Counted from the stretch's first letter, positions 1 through 10,060 are shown. The stretch: DNA of 64,000 nucleotides from Pedobacter sp. MC2016-24 (GCF_015223055.1 NZ_JADFBX010000001.1:496001-560000), one strand, 5' to 3'. Notes: a model not told the origin generated them from the letters alone. Translations and numbers: made by a program.

Positions 1-2292
1 AAAAATCACCTTATTACCTACTTCTTTGATGGAAACATTGAAATTTTTGATGCGGTTCATGGTACTCGCCAGCTCATTGAGCTCGTGATAATGGGTAGCA
101 AACAGTGTTTTAGGTCTGGCTGTCGGATGGGTATGCAAAAACTCTGCAATCGCCCAGGCTATAGAAATCCCGTCATACGTACTGGTACCCCTGCCGATTT
201 CATCTAACAGGATCAAACTGTTATCCGAAATGTTATTCAGAATACTTGCGGTTTCATTCATCTCGACCATGAAAGTACTTTCTCCGGAAGACAGGTTGTC
301 TGAAGCCCCGACACGGGTAAATATTTTATCGACAAGGCCAATTGTAACCGCCTTGGCAGGTACAAAACAACCCATCTGTCCCATGAGTACAATCAATCCG
401 GTTTGACGCAGAATTGCCGACTTACCCGACATATTGGGACCAGTGATGATGATGATCTGCTGACTGTCATTGTCTAAAAACACATCATTGGTGATGTATT
501 CTTCTCCTACAGGCAATCGTTTTTCAATCACGGGGTGCCTTCCACCTTTAATATCCAATACCCGTTTTTTAGTCAGTGCAGGTTTTACGTAGTGGTTTTT
601 AACCGCCAGTTGAGCAAAACAAAGCAAGACATCGAGTTGTGCAATTAAAAAGGCATTGAGCTGTATTTGTTTGATGTAGGCGCTAACCTGATACATCAAC
701 TCACCATAGAGGCGCACTTCAATCTGCTGGATTTTCTCTTCAGCGCCCAGGATCTGTTCTTCGTATTCTTTTAGTTCTGGTGTAATGTAACGTTCCGCAC
801 TCACAAGAGTCTGCTTCCTGATCCAGTCAGCCGGCACTTTATCTTTATGCGTATGTGTAACTTCTAAATAGTAGCCAAAAACATTATTAAAAGCCACTTT
901 TAGTGAGGGAATTCCCGTTGTCAGGGCTTCTCGCTTTTGTATTTCGACCAGGTAATCTTTACCGCCAAAAGAAATTTTACGCAGACGATCCAATTCCTCA
1001 TCCACACCATCAGCAATGACATTTCCTTTGATCAGCAAGGCTGGTGGATCTTGCTGCAGTTCACGCTCCAACTTTTCGCGGATACTCAGACAAGGATTTA
1101 ACTGATCGGCAAGCACGGTTAAAAAAGGATTTTTTGCTTCTTCAGCCAGTTTTTTAACAGACTCAATATGATATAAAGCTTTTTTAAGCTGACAAAGCTC
1201 CCTCGGACCAACTTTTTGCAGGCCAACTTTGGAAATCAATCGTTCCAGATCGCCGATCTGCTTGATGTGCGTTAAAAACTCTTCCAGCAAGGCATCATGT
1301 TTCACCAGGTATTCCACCATCCCCAAACGTTCTTCAATCGGCTTTAACTCCTTTAAAGGCATGATGATCCATTTGTGTAACAAACGGGCGCCCATGGGTG
1401 TACTCGTTTCATCAAGGACCTGGAACAGGGTTATGGCATTGTCGTTTGCAGAACTTACCAATTCCAGATTACGGATGGTAAAGCGATCTAGCCACATGTA
1501 TTTATCCTCCTCCAAACGGGAGATTGAGGTGATGTGTTTTAAATTGCGGTGTTCAGTTTCGCCCAGGTAATGCAATACCACACCAGCGGCAACGATACCG
1601 ATTTGTAAACGTTCCACTCCAAAACCTTTTAAGGAATTGACCTCAAAATGCTTGGTGAGTATTTCATTGGCATAATCGGCTGTAAACGCCCAGTCATCCA
1701 GGTGGTAGGTATAAAACCGATCCCCAAAAAGTTCTATAAAATCTTTACGACGGCTTTTTTGAAAAACGACCTCATTGGGTTTAAACCCCTGCAGCAATTT
1801 ATCAATATACTCCGCATTTCCCTGCGCTACAAGGAATTCACCGGTAGAAATATCTACAAAAGAAACGCCCAAGCCTGTTTTATCGAAATAAACGGCAGCC
1901 AGGTAATTGTTGGATTTTTGATTTAAAATATTGTCGCTATAGGCCACCCCTGGTGTAACCAGTTCGGTTACTCCTCGTTTAACAATGGTTTTGGTGGTTT
2001 TGGGATCTTCCAGCTGATCGCAAATGGCCACGCGTTGCCCGGCACGTACCAGTTTGGAAAGATAATTGTCCAGTGAATGGTGCGGGAATCCGGCAAGTTC
2101 AATATGCCCACCCGGACCATTTCCACGACGTGTCAGCACAATACCCAGGATCTGGGATGTTTTTACAGCATCTTCACCGAAAGTCTCATAGAAGTCACCC
2201 ACCCTGAATAACAACAACGCGCCCGGATACTTTACCTTAATGGTATTGTATTGCTGCATTAACGGTGTTTCTTTAGTATTATCTTTAGCCAA
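1..2292 (-). CDS. mutS: DNA mismatch repair ATPase MutS (C-terminus cut by window edge)
   Basis: MutS recognises mismatches and small loops and, with MutL, starts mismatch repair in the cytoplasm. Translating the minus strand gives about 764 codons open to the window edge. Near the N-terminus GDFYE carries the Phe-X-Glu mismatch-reading motif. The Walker A motif GPNMSGKS, the DEIGRGTST Walker B/signature region and the FATHYHEL segment follow in the last quarter, so only roughly the last 100 residues (helix-turn-helix/dimer end) are missing. There is no ATG at the expected start: the conserved N-terminal reading begins with a TTG codon at 2292 (then Ala-Lys-Asp). The first in-frame ATG, at 2259, would remove 11 residues that resemble the usual start. 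I chose TTG, with modest certainty about the exact start and high certainty about identity. Confidence 0.95.
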   Translation of the reverse strand, partial: MAKDNTKETPLMQQYNTIKVKYPGALLLFRVGDFYETFGEDAVKTSQILGIVLTRRGNGPGGHIELAGFPHHSLDNYLSKLVRAGQRVAICDQLEDPKTTKTIVKRGVTELVTPGVAYSDNILNQKSNNYLAAVYFDKTGLGVSFVDISTGEFLVAQGNAEYIDKLLQGFKPNEVVFQKSRRKDFIELFGDRFYTYHLDDWAFTADYANEILTKHFEVNSLKGFGVERLQIGIVAAGVVLHYLGETEHRNLKHITSISRLEEDKYMWLDRFTIRNLELVSSANDNAITLFQVLDETSTPMGARLLHKWIIMPLKELKPIEERLGMVEYLVKHDALLEEFLTHIKQIGDLERLISKVGLQKVGPRELCQLKKALYHIESVKKLAEEAKNPFLTVLADQLNPCLSIREKLERELQQDPPALLIKGNVIADGVDEELDRLRKISFGGKDYLVEIQKREALTTGIPSLKVAFNNVFGYYLEVTHTHKDKVPADWIRKQTLVSAERYITPELKEYEEQILGAEEKIQQIEVRLYGELMYQVSAYIKQIQLNAFLIAQLDVLLCFAQLAVKNHYVKPALTKKRVLDIKGGRHPVIEKRLPVGEEYITNDVFLDNDSQQIIIITGPNMSGKSAILRQTGLIVLMGQMGCFVPAKAVTIGLVDKIFTRVGASDNLSSGESTFMVEMNETASILNNISDNSLILLDEIGRGTSTYDGISIAWAIAEFLHTHPTARPKTLFATHYHELNELASTMNRIKNFNVSIKEVGNKVIF

Positions 2293-2377
2293 AATGATTC
2301 AGTTTACAAAATCGTAAAGATAGTACCTTGGGTAATAGCCTTTACGCTTTGTTGAAAATTAAAAAATGTGAATAGGT

Positions 2378-3106
2378 TTATAATTTTGAAATGTAAGACA
2401 AGAAGAGCTCCAAAGCTTCTCTTTTTTTGTCAGTAAGCTCAAAGTCAAGCTTATGCATCAGGTAATCTTCCAAGTCAAAATGCGGATGAACAGGCAATTC
2501 TTTCAATAATACGCTGCGCTGAGCAAGGCCAAAAGCCAGGGCTTCATTAAAATCAGCAATAAAATCAGCAGGAATTTCCTTGTTTGCTACCCAGGCAGCA
2601 TACACAAAAGGCAGACCGGTAAAATTCATCCATTCAGCTCCCATGTCGTAGGCATAGGCATATTCGTCTTTTTTACCGAAGGTCCGGTCTCCGATCAATA
2701 CCAGGGCATCTGTTTCCTCATCCTGATCAGTGGTAAAAACCACCTCCCGTTTAAAGTGGAATTTAAGCAATACTTTAGCCAGATTATTGGAGGTTCTGGA
2801 ATGACTGTCAAGTTTAACGGTACGTATTTGAGCTACCGGAACCGAGCTGAAAATAAAGACTGAATTTACTGCTCCCACAGATCCTATACAGTAATCTGCT
2901 ACGATATTGGCATTGGGTACGTTCGGAATGGCAGCTACCGGAATTAAACCGATATCAACCTGTCCGTCAATCAGTTTTGCAGCACAATCTGTAGGTATGT
3001 CTAAACTCAACTGAATTTGCTCCAGCACTGCTGCTGAGCGTTCAATTCCGTAGATAAATGGCTTGGTATTGGTATAGGAAACGGCAGAAATTTTTATCTT
3101 ATTCAA
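2378..3106 (-). CDS. mqnA: Menaquinone biosynthesis protein MqnA (chorismate dehydratase)
   Basis: 242-residue protein of the MqnA/MqnD solute-binding-like fold. It has the family start KISAVSYTNTKPFIYGI and the internal DIGLIPVAAIP segment. MqnA dehydrates chorismate to 3-[(1-carboxyvinyl)oxy]benzoate, the first step of the futalosine route to menaquinone. It is the last gene of a three-gene minus-strand unit: mqnE, histidine phosphatase, mqnA, with only 8 bp between it and the phosphatase stop. The pairing with mqnE supports MqnA rather than the paralogue MqnD. Length is slightly short of the usual 250-280 residues but both lobes appear present. No mqnB, mqnC or mqnD is in the window. Confidence 0.9.
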   Translation of the reverse strand: MNKIKISAVSYTNTKPFIYGIERSAAVLEQIQLSLDIPTDCAAKLIDGQVDIGLIPVAAIPNVPNANIVADYCIGSVGAVNSVFIFSSVPVAQIRTVKLDSHSRTSNNLAKVLLKFHFKREVVFTTDQDEETDALVLIGDRTFGKKDEYAYAYDMGAEWMNFTGLPFVYAAWVANKEIPADFIADFNEALAFGLAQRSVLLKELPVHPHFDLEDYLMHKLDFELTDKKREALELFLSYISKL

Positions 3107-3114
3107 CAGGAGTT

Positions 3115-3726
3115 CTATTTTAAATGATCGGTATTGTTAAATTCAGTAATGACAAACTGATCAGCAGTCTGCTCAACTTTATAGAGCGTTGTATTTAAAT
3201 GGGGGAATTCCGTCATCTCGGACAGCGGTTTACCAGTAAGCAGGCATAAAAACAAGCGCATGGCACGTCCGTGCATACAAATCAATATCCGCTGTTCATC
3301 AACAGCATTTTCTATAACTTCCAGGGCTTGTTTTTGACGGGCGATGACATCATTCGGGCTTTCGCCACCTTCAAAATGAGCATCATAATTACCCTGTTCC
3401 CATTGCTCCATCATCCCTTTAAAGGCAGTTATCGCAGCTTCGTTGTTGGCTTTACCTTCCCATACGCCCCAGGCAAGCTCATCTAAGCCTGACAATTGCT
3501 GCCAGGGCAAACCGGCATCTATAAAACCTTTAACGGTTTGATGGGTACGTTTAAGCGCAGAGGTGTACACCTTATCAAATGGTACATCTTTATACTTCAA
3601 ATAAAAGGCTGCAGCCTGTGCCCTGCCGGTATCGTTCAAATCACTATTGATCCCTCTACCCTGTACAATCCCCTGTTTATTTAAATCAGTCTCACCATGT
3701 CTGATGATATATAGTTCTTTAGTCAT
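3115..3726 (-). CDS. Histidine phosphatase superfamily protein (phosphoglycerate mutase-like)
   Basis: About 203 residues. The N-terminal IIRHGETD is the RHG motif with the phospho-accepting histidine. A second catalytic histidine lies in ICMHGRAMR near residue 152, and an acidic ELAWGVWEGKA segment sits in between, so this is a branch-1 histidine phosphatase. Substrate cannot be told from sequence; relatives act on small phosphorylated metabolites or adenosylcobalamin intermediates. The ATG at 3726 overlaps the mqnE stop codon by one base (TGATG), so I prefer it to the TTG one codon upstream. Position between mqnE and mqnA suggests co-translation with menaquinone genes. A phosphatase role in that pathway is only inference. 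Confidence 0.88.
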   Translation of the reverse strand: MTKELYIIRHGETDLNKQGIVQGRGINSDLNDTGRAQAAAFYLKYKDVPFDKVYTSALKRTHQTVKGFIDAGLPWQQLSGLDELAWGVWEGKANNEAAITAFKGMMEQWEQGNYDAHFEGGESPNDVIARQKQALEVIENAVDEQRILICMHGRAMRLFLCLLTGKPLSEMTEFPHLNTTLYKVEQTADQFVITEFNNTDHLK

Positions 3727-4919
3727 CAATTAATTACGGGTAATTTATAATACTGAGGTTTAGCTTCATTTTCAAAAACAAAATCGGTGTAATCGGTAAC
3801 CACATTGTACAAGGTATCCCGTTCAATAGGTTTGCGGTTGACCTGTTTAATTAAATTCACCAGTTCCTGGGTACTCATACCTGGAGTTTGTTCTTCGGCA
3901 CCTGCCATTGAGTAAATTTTTGTCGTATCGTCCAATGTCCCGTCGATGTCATCTACACCAAAGTTCAATGACAACTGTGCGGTTTGACGACTGATCATTG
4001 CCCAATAAGCTTTGATGTGTTCAAAGTTGTCCATATAAATTCTCGCGATTGCGTAATTCCTTAAGTCCTCAATCACCGAAACCTCTGGCACATGATCCAT
4101 CTGGTTGTTCTGGTTTCTGAATTTAAGTGGGATGAAAGCCTGGAAGCCGCCAGTTTTATCCTGCTGCTGGCGCAGGCGCTCCATATGATCTACCCGGTGC
4201 CAAAACTCCTCAATGTGACCATATAACATGGTTGCATTGGTTTTCATCCCCAGAATGTGCGCTTGTTCATGGATGTCCAACCACTGTTCTGCGTTGCATT
4301 TATCGTGGGCAATTTTCACCCTCACCTCCGGATGAAATATTTCTGCACCGCCACCTGGCATAGAGTCCAATCCGGCCTCTTTTAAATACTTCATACCTTC
4401 GTAATGACTCAATTTGGCTTTTTTAAAGATGTAATAATACTCTACCGGAGTCAGGGCCTTGATGTGTAAATCAGGTCTGTGCGCTTTGGCACGTCTGAAA
4501 AACTCACTATAGAAATCCAGGTTCTGTTTGGGCACGACACCACCAGTGATGTGCACCTCAGTAACGGGTTCATCATCATACTTTTTAAGCACTTCCATCA
4601 TGCCATCCACACTCATCTCCCATCCCTCCTCGCGTTGCTTGATCAGGCGCGAGTAAGAACAAAATTTACAATCGTAAACACATACGTTTGTAGGCTCAAT
4701 ATGGAAGTTCCGGTTAAAATAAGTACGGTCGCCATGTTTCTGTTCCCTGATGTAGTTTGCTAAAACACCAAGATAGCCAAGTTCTCCATGCTGGTAAAGG
4801 TGCACACCTTCATCGAATGAAATTCTTTCACTGTTCTGAACCTTTTGAGCAATTGCTTTGAGCGGTGCTGACAAGGCAGGGTCGTTAATGAGTAAAGCAA
4901 GTTTTGAAGTGGTATTCAT
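3726..4919 (-). CDS. mqnE: Aminofutalosine synthase MqnE (radical SAM)
   Basis: 397-residue radical SAM enzyme. The cluster-binding cysteines are in CVYDCKFC (Cys80, Cys84, Cys87), the CX3CX2C spacing of the family. MqnE joins the MqnA product to S-adenosylmethionine-derived adenosine to make 6-amino-6-deoxyfutalosine. The MPGGGAEIFHPEVR segment and the overall length favour MqnE over MqnC, which shares the fold. It is first in a tight unit with the histidine phosphatase and mqnA, giving two pathway enzymes side by side. A -7 type promoter element lies 18 bp upstream of the ATG. Start is the first ATG after that promoter. The MqnE/MqnC distinction is likely but was made by eye. Confidence 0.9.
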   Translation of the reverse strand: MNTTSKLALLINDPALSAPLKAIAQKVQNSERISFDEGVHLYQHGELGYLGVLANYIREQKHGDRTYFNRNFHIEPTNVCVYDCKFCSYSRLIKQREEGWEMSVDGMMEVLKKYDDEPVTEVHITGGVVPKQNLDFYSEFFRRAKAHRPDLHIKALTPVEYYYIFKKAKLSHYEGMKYLKEAGLDSMPGGGAEIFHPEVRVKIAHDKCNAEQWLDIHEQAHILGMKTNATMLYGHIEEFWHRVDHMERLRQQQDKTGGFQAFIPLKFRNQNNQMDHVPEVSVIEDLRNYAIARIYMDNFEHIKAYWAMISRQTAQLSLNFGVDDIDGTLDDTTKIYSMAGAEEQTPGMSTQELVNLIKQVNRKPIERDTLYNVVTDYTDFVFENEAKPQYYKLPVIN

Positions 4920-4936
4920 GTAAATGTATTATTAAA

Positions 4937-4944
4937 CAAAAGTA
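4937..4944 (-). promoter_or_regulatory. Bacteroidota -7 promoter element for mqnE operon
   Basis: On the minus strand this reads TACTTTTG, a match to TAnnTTTG. It lies 18 bp before the mqnE ATG, so with transcription starting about 7 nt past the box the leader would be about 11 nt. I do not see a good TTG -33 element at 19-21 bp. Confidence 0.45.
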
Positions 4945-5039
4945 GCATAAAATCAACATATACCTGCTTTTTTAAGCCATTTTACCTGTCAGCATTATGT
5001 AAAAGAGCTTTTGCAACCGGAAATTGCAAGGCAATTACC

Positions 5040-5047
5040 TATCTTTG
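5040..5047 (+). promoter_or_regulatory. -7 promoter element immediately before a small gene
   Basis: TATCTTTG matches the Bacteroidota -7 consensus. It ends 6 bp before the ATG at 5054. Using the rnpB promoter in this window as a ruler (box end to RNA 5' end about 7 nt), transcription would begin at or next to the ATG, that is a leaderless message. No convincing -33 TTG at the usual distance. Confidence 0.4.
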
Positions 5048-5053
5048 GGCATC

Positions 5054-5254
5054 ATGACAATTGAAGAGTTAGAAGCTTATTTTTCAGGAATAGATTTACC
5101 TCAATCCCTGGACCTTTATCCAGGCACCAGGGTTAACGATGTGACTAAATGCATAGAAACGCATTTGGTGGTTTTAAAAATACATGGCAATGTGCGACCG
5201 TTTGAATGTTTCTACGACAGACTCATAAAAATCAAAGAAATCATCGAAGGGTAG
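5054..5254 (+). CDS. Small conserved protein, probably DUF6965 family
   Basis: 66 residues starting MTIEELEAYFSGIDLP; soluble, mostly helical, with a conserved-looking pattern (acidic N-terminal helix, DVTKCIETHL, FYDRLIKIKEII). It resembles small Bacteroidota proteins annotated as DUF6965, whose function is unknown. An upstream in-frame ATG at 5024 would add ten residues but lies before the predicted promoter box, so I use 5054. It stands alone between the divergent mqnE operon and the histidine kinase 112 bp downstream. No signal peptide or membrane segment. The family name is from memory. Confidence 0.7.
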   Translation: MTIEELEAYFSGIDLPQSLDLYPGTRVNDVTKCIETHLVVLKIHGNVRPFECFYDRLIKIKEIIEG

Positions 5255-5366
5255 CGAACCTTATCGCCGGTCAGGTGTTACATACCTGCTTTTGCAAACA
5301 ATTGCAGCAATATGGTACTGTATTTGTTTGAAATGAATTTAGATTAACAATCTTAATACAATTCCG

Positions 5367-6950
5367 ATGCTAAAAAACCAACCAGGCCGTACACTACATG
5401 AAGCATATTTAAAAGGCGGGGGCGAAATGGGCCAGCTCATCAGGGATTACAATTGGGCAGACTCCGTATTGGGTAGTCCTGAAACCTGGTCGCACAACCT
5501 GTTAACGACAGTGAGCATTATTCTCCGGTCAAAATTCCCCATGTTTTTGTGGTGGGGTACAGAATTGATTCAGTTTTATAACGATGCCTACAGGCCCAGT
5601 ATGGGTAATGAGGGCAAGCATCCTAAAGCACTTGGCCAGGAAGGTGTGGCATGCTGGCCTGAAATCTGGCCGGTCATAAAACCGCTGATTGACCAGGTAA
5701 TGGCCGGTGGCGAGTCAACCTGGAGTGAAAATCAATTGATCCCCATTTATCGGAACAACAGGTTGGAAGATGTATATTGGACATTTAGCTATAGCAAGGT
5801 TGAGGATGAACCCGGTAAACCAGGTGGAGTACTGGTGATCTGTTCAGAAACCACAGCACAAGTAAATGCCATGAATCAAATAGCCAAGGCAGAGGAAATG
5901 CTTCGTTGTTCTATTGCCTCGGCAAACGCGGGAACCTGGGTAATGGACACCAAAACCCGGGAATTTAAAGCTTCAGGAAGATTGAAAGAACTTTATGGCT
6001 TAACGACAGAGGCGCCCATGAGCGCCGATGATGCCATCGCCTGTATCGATGAGCGATACCGCGAGAAAGTTGCACTCGCACTGGAAAAAACGCTGGCAGA
6101 AAACTTAGATTTCAACATAGAATATCCGGTAATTGCAAAAGACGACCAAACCGTACGCTGGTTGCGTTCATTCGGGAAATTGTATCCGGATGCACATGGA
6201 GTGTTCAGACATTTCTCTGGCCTGGCGATAGACATTACAGAGCAGAAACATGATGAATTGCGCAAAAATGATTTCATCGGCATTGTTAGCCATGAATTAA
6301 AAACTCCCCTGACCTCGCTTACCGCCTATATCCAGGTCCTGAAGAATAAAATGAAGGATGATCAGGACCCTATGAAAACAGGCGTACTGGATAAAGCATT
6401 TTCGCAGGTTAAAAAGATGAGCACGATGGTAAATAGTTTCCTCAACCTTTCACGTTTGGAGACCGGCAAAATCCATATTGATAAAGAGCAGTTCGGCCTT
6501 GACACCTTAATTAAAGAGCGAATCGAAGATATCCTCCTGGCCATTTCTGGTTATGAGATTACGTTCCTGACCTGCGATCCGTTGATTGTATTTGCCGATC
6601 GTGAAAAAATAGGCTCAGTAATTACCAATCTACTCAGCAATGCGGTCAAATATTCACCCAAAGGAAAACACATTGAGGTACAATGCGGACTACAAAACGA
6701 AATGATACAGGTAGCGGTTAAGGATCAGGGAATGGGTATTAAACAACATGATCTGCCGCATTTATTTGAACGTTTTTACCGTGTAGAAAGTAAAAACACC
6801 CATAACATTTCAGGGTTTGGCATTGGCTTGTACTTAAGCGCAGAAATTATTGAGCGTCATCAGGGCAAAATATGGGTAGAAAGTAAAAGCGGTACTGGTT
6901 CTACTTTCTACTTTAATTTACCGGTTTCACTAAACTCCGGAATGAATTAG
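5367..6950 (+). CDS. PAS-domain sensor histidine kinase
   Basis: 527 residues, no membrane segments, so a cytoplasmic sensor. A PAS-like domain spans about residues 30-170 (WADSVLGSPETW ... VLVICSETTAQV), the type often seen in Bacteroidota and phytochrome-like kinases that read light, redox or small ligands. A second PAS/PAC spans about 175-295. The HisKA dimerisation helix follows with phospho-accepting His309 in FIGIVSHELKTPLTSL. The HATPase domain contains NLLSNAVKYSPKG (N box), DQGMGI (G1) and GFGIGLYLS (G2). All catalytic motifs are intact. No response regulator is adjacent, so it is an orphan kinase. Its stop codon overlaps the end of the convergent downstream gene by 4 bp. Confidence 0.92.
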   Translation: MLKNQPGRTLHEAYLKGGGEMGQLIRDYNWADSVLGSPETWSHNLLTTVSIILRSKFPMFLWWGTELIQFYNDAYRPSMGNEGKHPKALGQEGVACWPEIWPVIKPLIDQVMAGGESTWSENQLIPIYRNNRLEDVYWTFSYSKVEDEPGKPGGVLVICSETTAQVNAMNQIAKAEEMLRCSIASANAGTWVMDTKTREFKASGRLKELYGLTTEAPMSADDAIACIDERYREKVALALEKTLAENLDFNIEYPVIAKDDQTVRWLRSFGKLYPDAHGVFRHFSGLAIDITEQKHDELRKNDFIGIVSHELKTPLTSLTAYIQVLKNKMKDDQDPMKTGVLDKAFSQVKKMSTMVNSFLNLSRLETGKIHIDKEQFGLDTLIKERIEDILLAISGYEITFLTCDPLIVFADREKIGSVITNLLSNAVKYSPKGKHIEVQCGLQNEMIQVAVKDQGMGIKQHDLPHLFERFYRVESKNTHNISGFGIGLYLSAEIIERHQGKIWVESKSGTGSTFYFNLPVSLNSGMN

Positions 6951-8086
6951 CGCTCACTGCGCTCATCCATATTCAAATCGGTATCGAAAGGACTTTTGGT
7001 AAAAGGATAAATGGATTGTCTGACGAAACCCTTCGGATACTGGGCTTCATGTACACCCGTACCGGCCGGCCATTTCTTTCCTGGCAAATAGTAGGTCCCA
7101 AACATCATGTCAATGAAAGGAAATATAGATGCGAAATTATGCCCATAATATTTCGGATCTTCACAGTGGTGCCAATGGTGGTACTGCGGAGTAGTAAGGA
7201 TGTACTTTAAAAACCCAAAATTGATGCGGGTATTGGCGTGAATTAAAACGGCATGAATGGCAATAAAAATGATGTACACATTGAATACGGTGGACGAAAA
7301 GCCTAATATATACAAAGGAATAAAAGTCATTGCGCGCGTAAAAAAGATGTCCATAAAATGGGTACGGCTACCCGCCAGCCAGTCCATACTTTTTGTAGAG
7401 TGGTGAATGGAATGAAAACGCCACAAATACACCCTGGTATGAAATAAACGATGTGCCCAATATTGAAACAAATCTGTAGTAAAAAAAGCCAGTAATAAGG
7501 CCAACAGGAATGGTAAGCTCTGTACCCATTCATGCACTTTATCCAGACCTATCCAACCAAAAAATAATACAGCGGGTTTTTGAGTAACGATACCAAAGAA
7601 CTGGATGAATAGGTGGCTGATCACAAAATACATCAAATCTGTACGCCACTCTTCGTGAAATTTAGTTTGCGATTTATTTTTAGGAAAAAACAACTCCAAA
7701 GGAATAAATATGGCCACCATCAGCAATAGATCCAATAACATCCAGTCCAGGCCAAAATGCCAGCTGGTTTTTTCGACAGCCCTTCCCTCCACAGTAAAGG
7801 CACCAAGCAGGATGGCTAATCCGGCAATTCCGGAACCGATTAAAGCCCATTTTACCCTTTTACTGAGAATTAAACTCAACAGTGCAAAAAAGAAAGCGGC
7901 TACAATACCGCCGGCCATCAATGTTTCCATGCTTTCTTTTGTGTATACTTCCCTGAATTCTGGTGTAGTTAATTGCTCAGGGTAACGGAAGCAAAAAATA
8001 CCGAGTAAGGCAACAGTGGATAAAAAAATAGATATATAGCCGCTAATTTGACCCTGGCCAACTTTTAAACGTTTATTTGGTGACAT
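6947..8086 (-). CDS. Fatty acid hydroxylase / sterol desaturase family membrane protein
   Basis: 379-residue polytopic membrane protein. The di-iron histidine boxes of the fatty acid hydroxylase superfamily are visible: HRLFH (about 212-216), HSIHH (about 225-229) and HHWHH near the C-terminus, followed by HNFASIFPFIDMMFGT. Such enzymes oxidise lipid acyl chains, sphingoid bases, sterols or alkylglycerols at the membrane; the substrate here is unknown. Several helices precede the boxes (about 15-35, 55-75, 80-100, 115-135). A longer reading from 8155 would run into the preceding lipoprotein gene; the ATG at 8086, 16 bp after that gene's stop, fits better. It is probably co-transcribed with the lipoprotein. 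Its 3' end overlaps the convergent kinase gene by 4 bp. Confidence 0.88.
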   Translation of the reverse strand: MSPNKRLKVGQGQISGYISIFLSTVALLGIFCFRYPEQLTTPEFREVYTKESMETLMAGGIVAAFFFALLSLILSKRVKWALIGSGIAGLAILLGAFTVEGRAVEKTSWHFGLDWMLLDLLLMVAIFIPLELFFPKNKSQTKFHEEWRTDLMYFVISHLFIQFFGIVTQKPAVLFFGWIGLDKVHEWVQSLPFLLALLLAFFTTDLFQYWAHRLFHTRVYLWRFHSIHHSTKSMDWLAGSRTHFMDIFFTRAMTFIPLYILGFSSTVFNVYIIFIAIHAVLIHANTRINFGFLKYILTTPQYHHWHHCEDPKYYGHNFASIFPFIDMMFGTYYLPGKKWPAGTGVHEAQYPKGFVRQSIYPFTKSPFDTDLNMDERSER

Positions 8087-8102
8087 AAAAAGATAAGGTG
8101 CT

Positions 8103-8507
8103 TTATAGTTTTTCGTAAGTTGATTCTGTTCCATCTGCCGCAATCTCTCCATCAAACAGGATCAGCTTTCCATCAGTAAGTGCAATGTGTTTTTCCGGGT
8201 TATTGTTTTTGAACACCAGGGTATATTGCGCTTCAGTGTCATTGATCTTCTTTTTTTCTTCTTTTAGGGTATATTCTTCTGTGGTCAGCAATTTGCCCTC
8301 GGCATAATGTTCCAGTTTTCCGGCATTAAACTTCAGGATATTCCCATTACCTTTAGGGAAATTTGGATCTGCGTTGGCAACCTGTATGCCCTTTACATGT
8401 CTCAATTCCCAGGCTCCATCGAGTTTAGCTTCTGAAGAACCGTTTTTACAACTGGAAAAAATCCCAATACTGAGGATGATCAATACCAATTTAATATTTC
8501 TTTTCAT
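8103..8507 (-). CDS. Small lipoprotein, lipocalin-like, function unknown
   Basis: 134 residues from the ATG at 8507 (MKRNIKLVLI...). A hydrophobic signal segment ends in FSSCKNG, a relaxed Bacteroidota lipobox, so it is probably exported and lipid-anchored. The mature part begins GAWELRHVKGIQV and has alternating beta-strand patterns (GNILKFNAGKLEHY, QYTLVFKNNNPEKHIALTDGKLILFDG). That is typical of small lipocalin-like or META-like proteins in this phylum. No catalytic motif is seen. An upstream in-frame ATG at 8531 would put eight residues before the signal peptide and looks wrong. It sits just before the hydroxylase-type gene on the same strand. Confidence 0.75.
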   Translation of the reverse strand: MKRNIKLVLIILSIGIFSSCKNGSSEAKLDGAWELRHVKGIQVANADPNFPKGNGNILKFNAGKLEHYAEGKLLTTEEYTLKEEKKKINDTEAQYTLVFKNNNPEKHIALTDGKLILFDGEIAADGTESTYEKL

Positions 8508-8653
8508 AGTGATGTTTTGTAGCGTAAACATACAAAAACTAGATTAAAAACCACTCTTCATCTGATCCACTCCTTCTGTAATCAGGATCTCTTCACAATT
8601 TAGGCAGGATATTTATTTTTAATTCATGATATTTAAGCCATAAAAAAATACAG

Positions 8654-10060
8654 ATGAAAAGACCCTTTACGCTCCTGCTTTGCTTACTGGCAAGCACTGC
8701 GCTGTTTGCGCAGGAACCCCTTGGAACCTGGTACGGCACCTTAGACGTGCAGGGAAAAAAACTAAGTCTTATTTTTCACCTCAGCAAAACAGGCGACAAC
8801 TATAGCAGTACCATGGATAGCCCGCAACAAAGCGCGATGGGTATTCCAATGGGTAAAACCACATTTAAAGATCAGCAACTGCTGGTTGAAGCCCCAAATA
8901 TGGGCATGAAATATACCGCCACCTTTTTGCCTGAACAACAACAGATCAATGGTATTTTTGAGCAAGGCGGACTAAAATTGCCACTGGTATTGAGTTCGAA
9001 AGCTGAAAAAACGGCTGTTACCAAACTTGCGGTACGCCCTCAAGACCCAAAGGATTTTCCTTATAAACAAGAAGACGTGACCTTTAACAATAGTAAAGGA
9101 GGACATGTACTTGCCGGAACGCTTACCCTGCCAACAGATGAGAAAGCATCAAAAATTGTGGTGCTTATCACCGGATCCGGTCCGCAGAACCGAAACGAAG
9201 ATTTACTTAATCATCGCCCTTTTCTGGTACTTAGTGATTGGCTGACACGCCATGGAATTGCCGTATTGCGTTACGACGACCGCGGTATTGGCAAATCTAC
9301 CGGCAACTTCAACACAGCCACCTCTGCAGATTTTGCGGATGATGCAGAAGCTGCTGTCGGCTACATCCATTCCAGAGCAGATTTAAAGGGCTTGTCGGTC
9401 GGACTAATCGGACATAGCGAAGGCGGTATGATTGCACCAATGGTAGCCAGCCGTAATAAAACGGTTAAATTCATTGTGCTCATGGCGGGACCTGGAATCC
9501 CATTAGATCAGCTGATGCTTGAACAGGCTCAGGATATTGGTAAGCTGACTGGCGTTTCAGAAAAAAACCTGGAAAAATCAGCCGCAGCGAATGCACTTGT
9601 CTTTGCAGCTATGAAAAAATACCAAAACCTCCCACAAGCTGCTTATGATCAAAAAATAGACAGTCTGACCAGACTGGAGATCAACAAGGACCCTGATCTT
9701 AAAATTAAAGAAATGAACATTGATGAACTGGTTAAAACTGGCTCAAAGCAATTAAAAAGCCCATGGATGAGGTATTTCATTTCTTTTGATCCTGCTGTAT
9801 ACTTGACAAAAGTGAAATGTCCTGTACTGGCTATAAATGGCACTTTAGATAGCCAGGTCGCAGCCAAAGCCAACTTATCGGCCATTCAAACTGCGCTGCA
9901 GATAGCAGGTAATAAGAAGTTCGAAATTGTGCCTTTTGAAGGCCTGAACCATTTGTTCCAAAAGGCAAAAACAGGCGCACCGGATGAGTACGAAAAAATT
10001 GAAGAAACCATTAACCCTGCGGTACTGCAAAAAATAACAACCTGGATAAATAGTCTTTAA
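8654..10060 (+). CDS. Secreted alpha/beta hydrolase
   Basis: 468 residues with a signal peptide (MKRPFTLLLCLLASTALFAQ, cleavage likely after AQ). A beta-rich N-terminal domain (about 20-125) resembles those of Bacteroidota dienelactone-hydrolase-like enzymes. The alpha/beta hydrolase domain follows, with an ITGSGPQNRNED oxyanion region (about 172-183), the nucleophile elbow GHSEGG with Ser255, a likely acid in NGTLDS and the terminal histidine in EGLNHLF. It probably acts on esters or peptides in the periplasm; the substrate is unknown. Its 3' end overlaps by 4 bp the stop of the convergent serine hydrolase gene. Confidence 0.9.
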   Translation: MKRPFTLLLCLLASTALFAQEPLGTWYGTLDVQGKKLSLIFHLSKTGDNYSSTMDSPQQSAMGIPMGKTTFKDQQLLVEAPNMGMKYTATFLPEQQQINGIFEQGGLKLPLVLSSKAEKTAVTKLAVRPQDPKDFPYKQEDVTFNNSKGGHVLAGTLTLPTDEKASKIVVLITGSGPQNRNEDLLNHRPFLVLSDWLTRHGIAVLRYDDRGIGKSTGNFNTATSADFADDAEAAVGYIHSRADLKGLSVGLIGHSEGGMIAPMVASRNKTVKFIVLMAGPGIPLDQLMLEQAQDIGKLTGVSEKNLEKSAAANALVFAAMKKYQNLPQAAYDQKIDSLTRLEINKDPDLKIKEMNIDELVKTGSKQLKSPWMRYFISFDPAVYLTKVKCPVLAINGTLDSQVAAKANLSAIQTALQIAGNKKFEIVPFEGLNHLFQKAKTGAPDEYEKIEETINPAVLQKITTWINSL

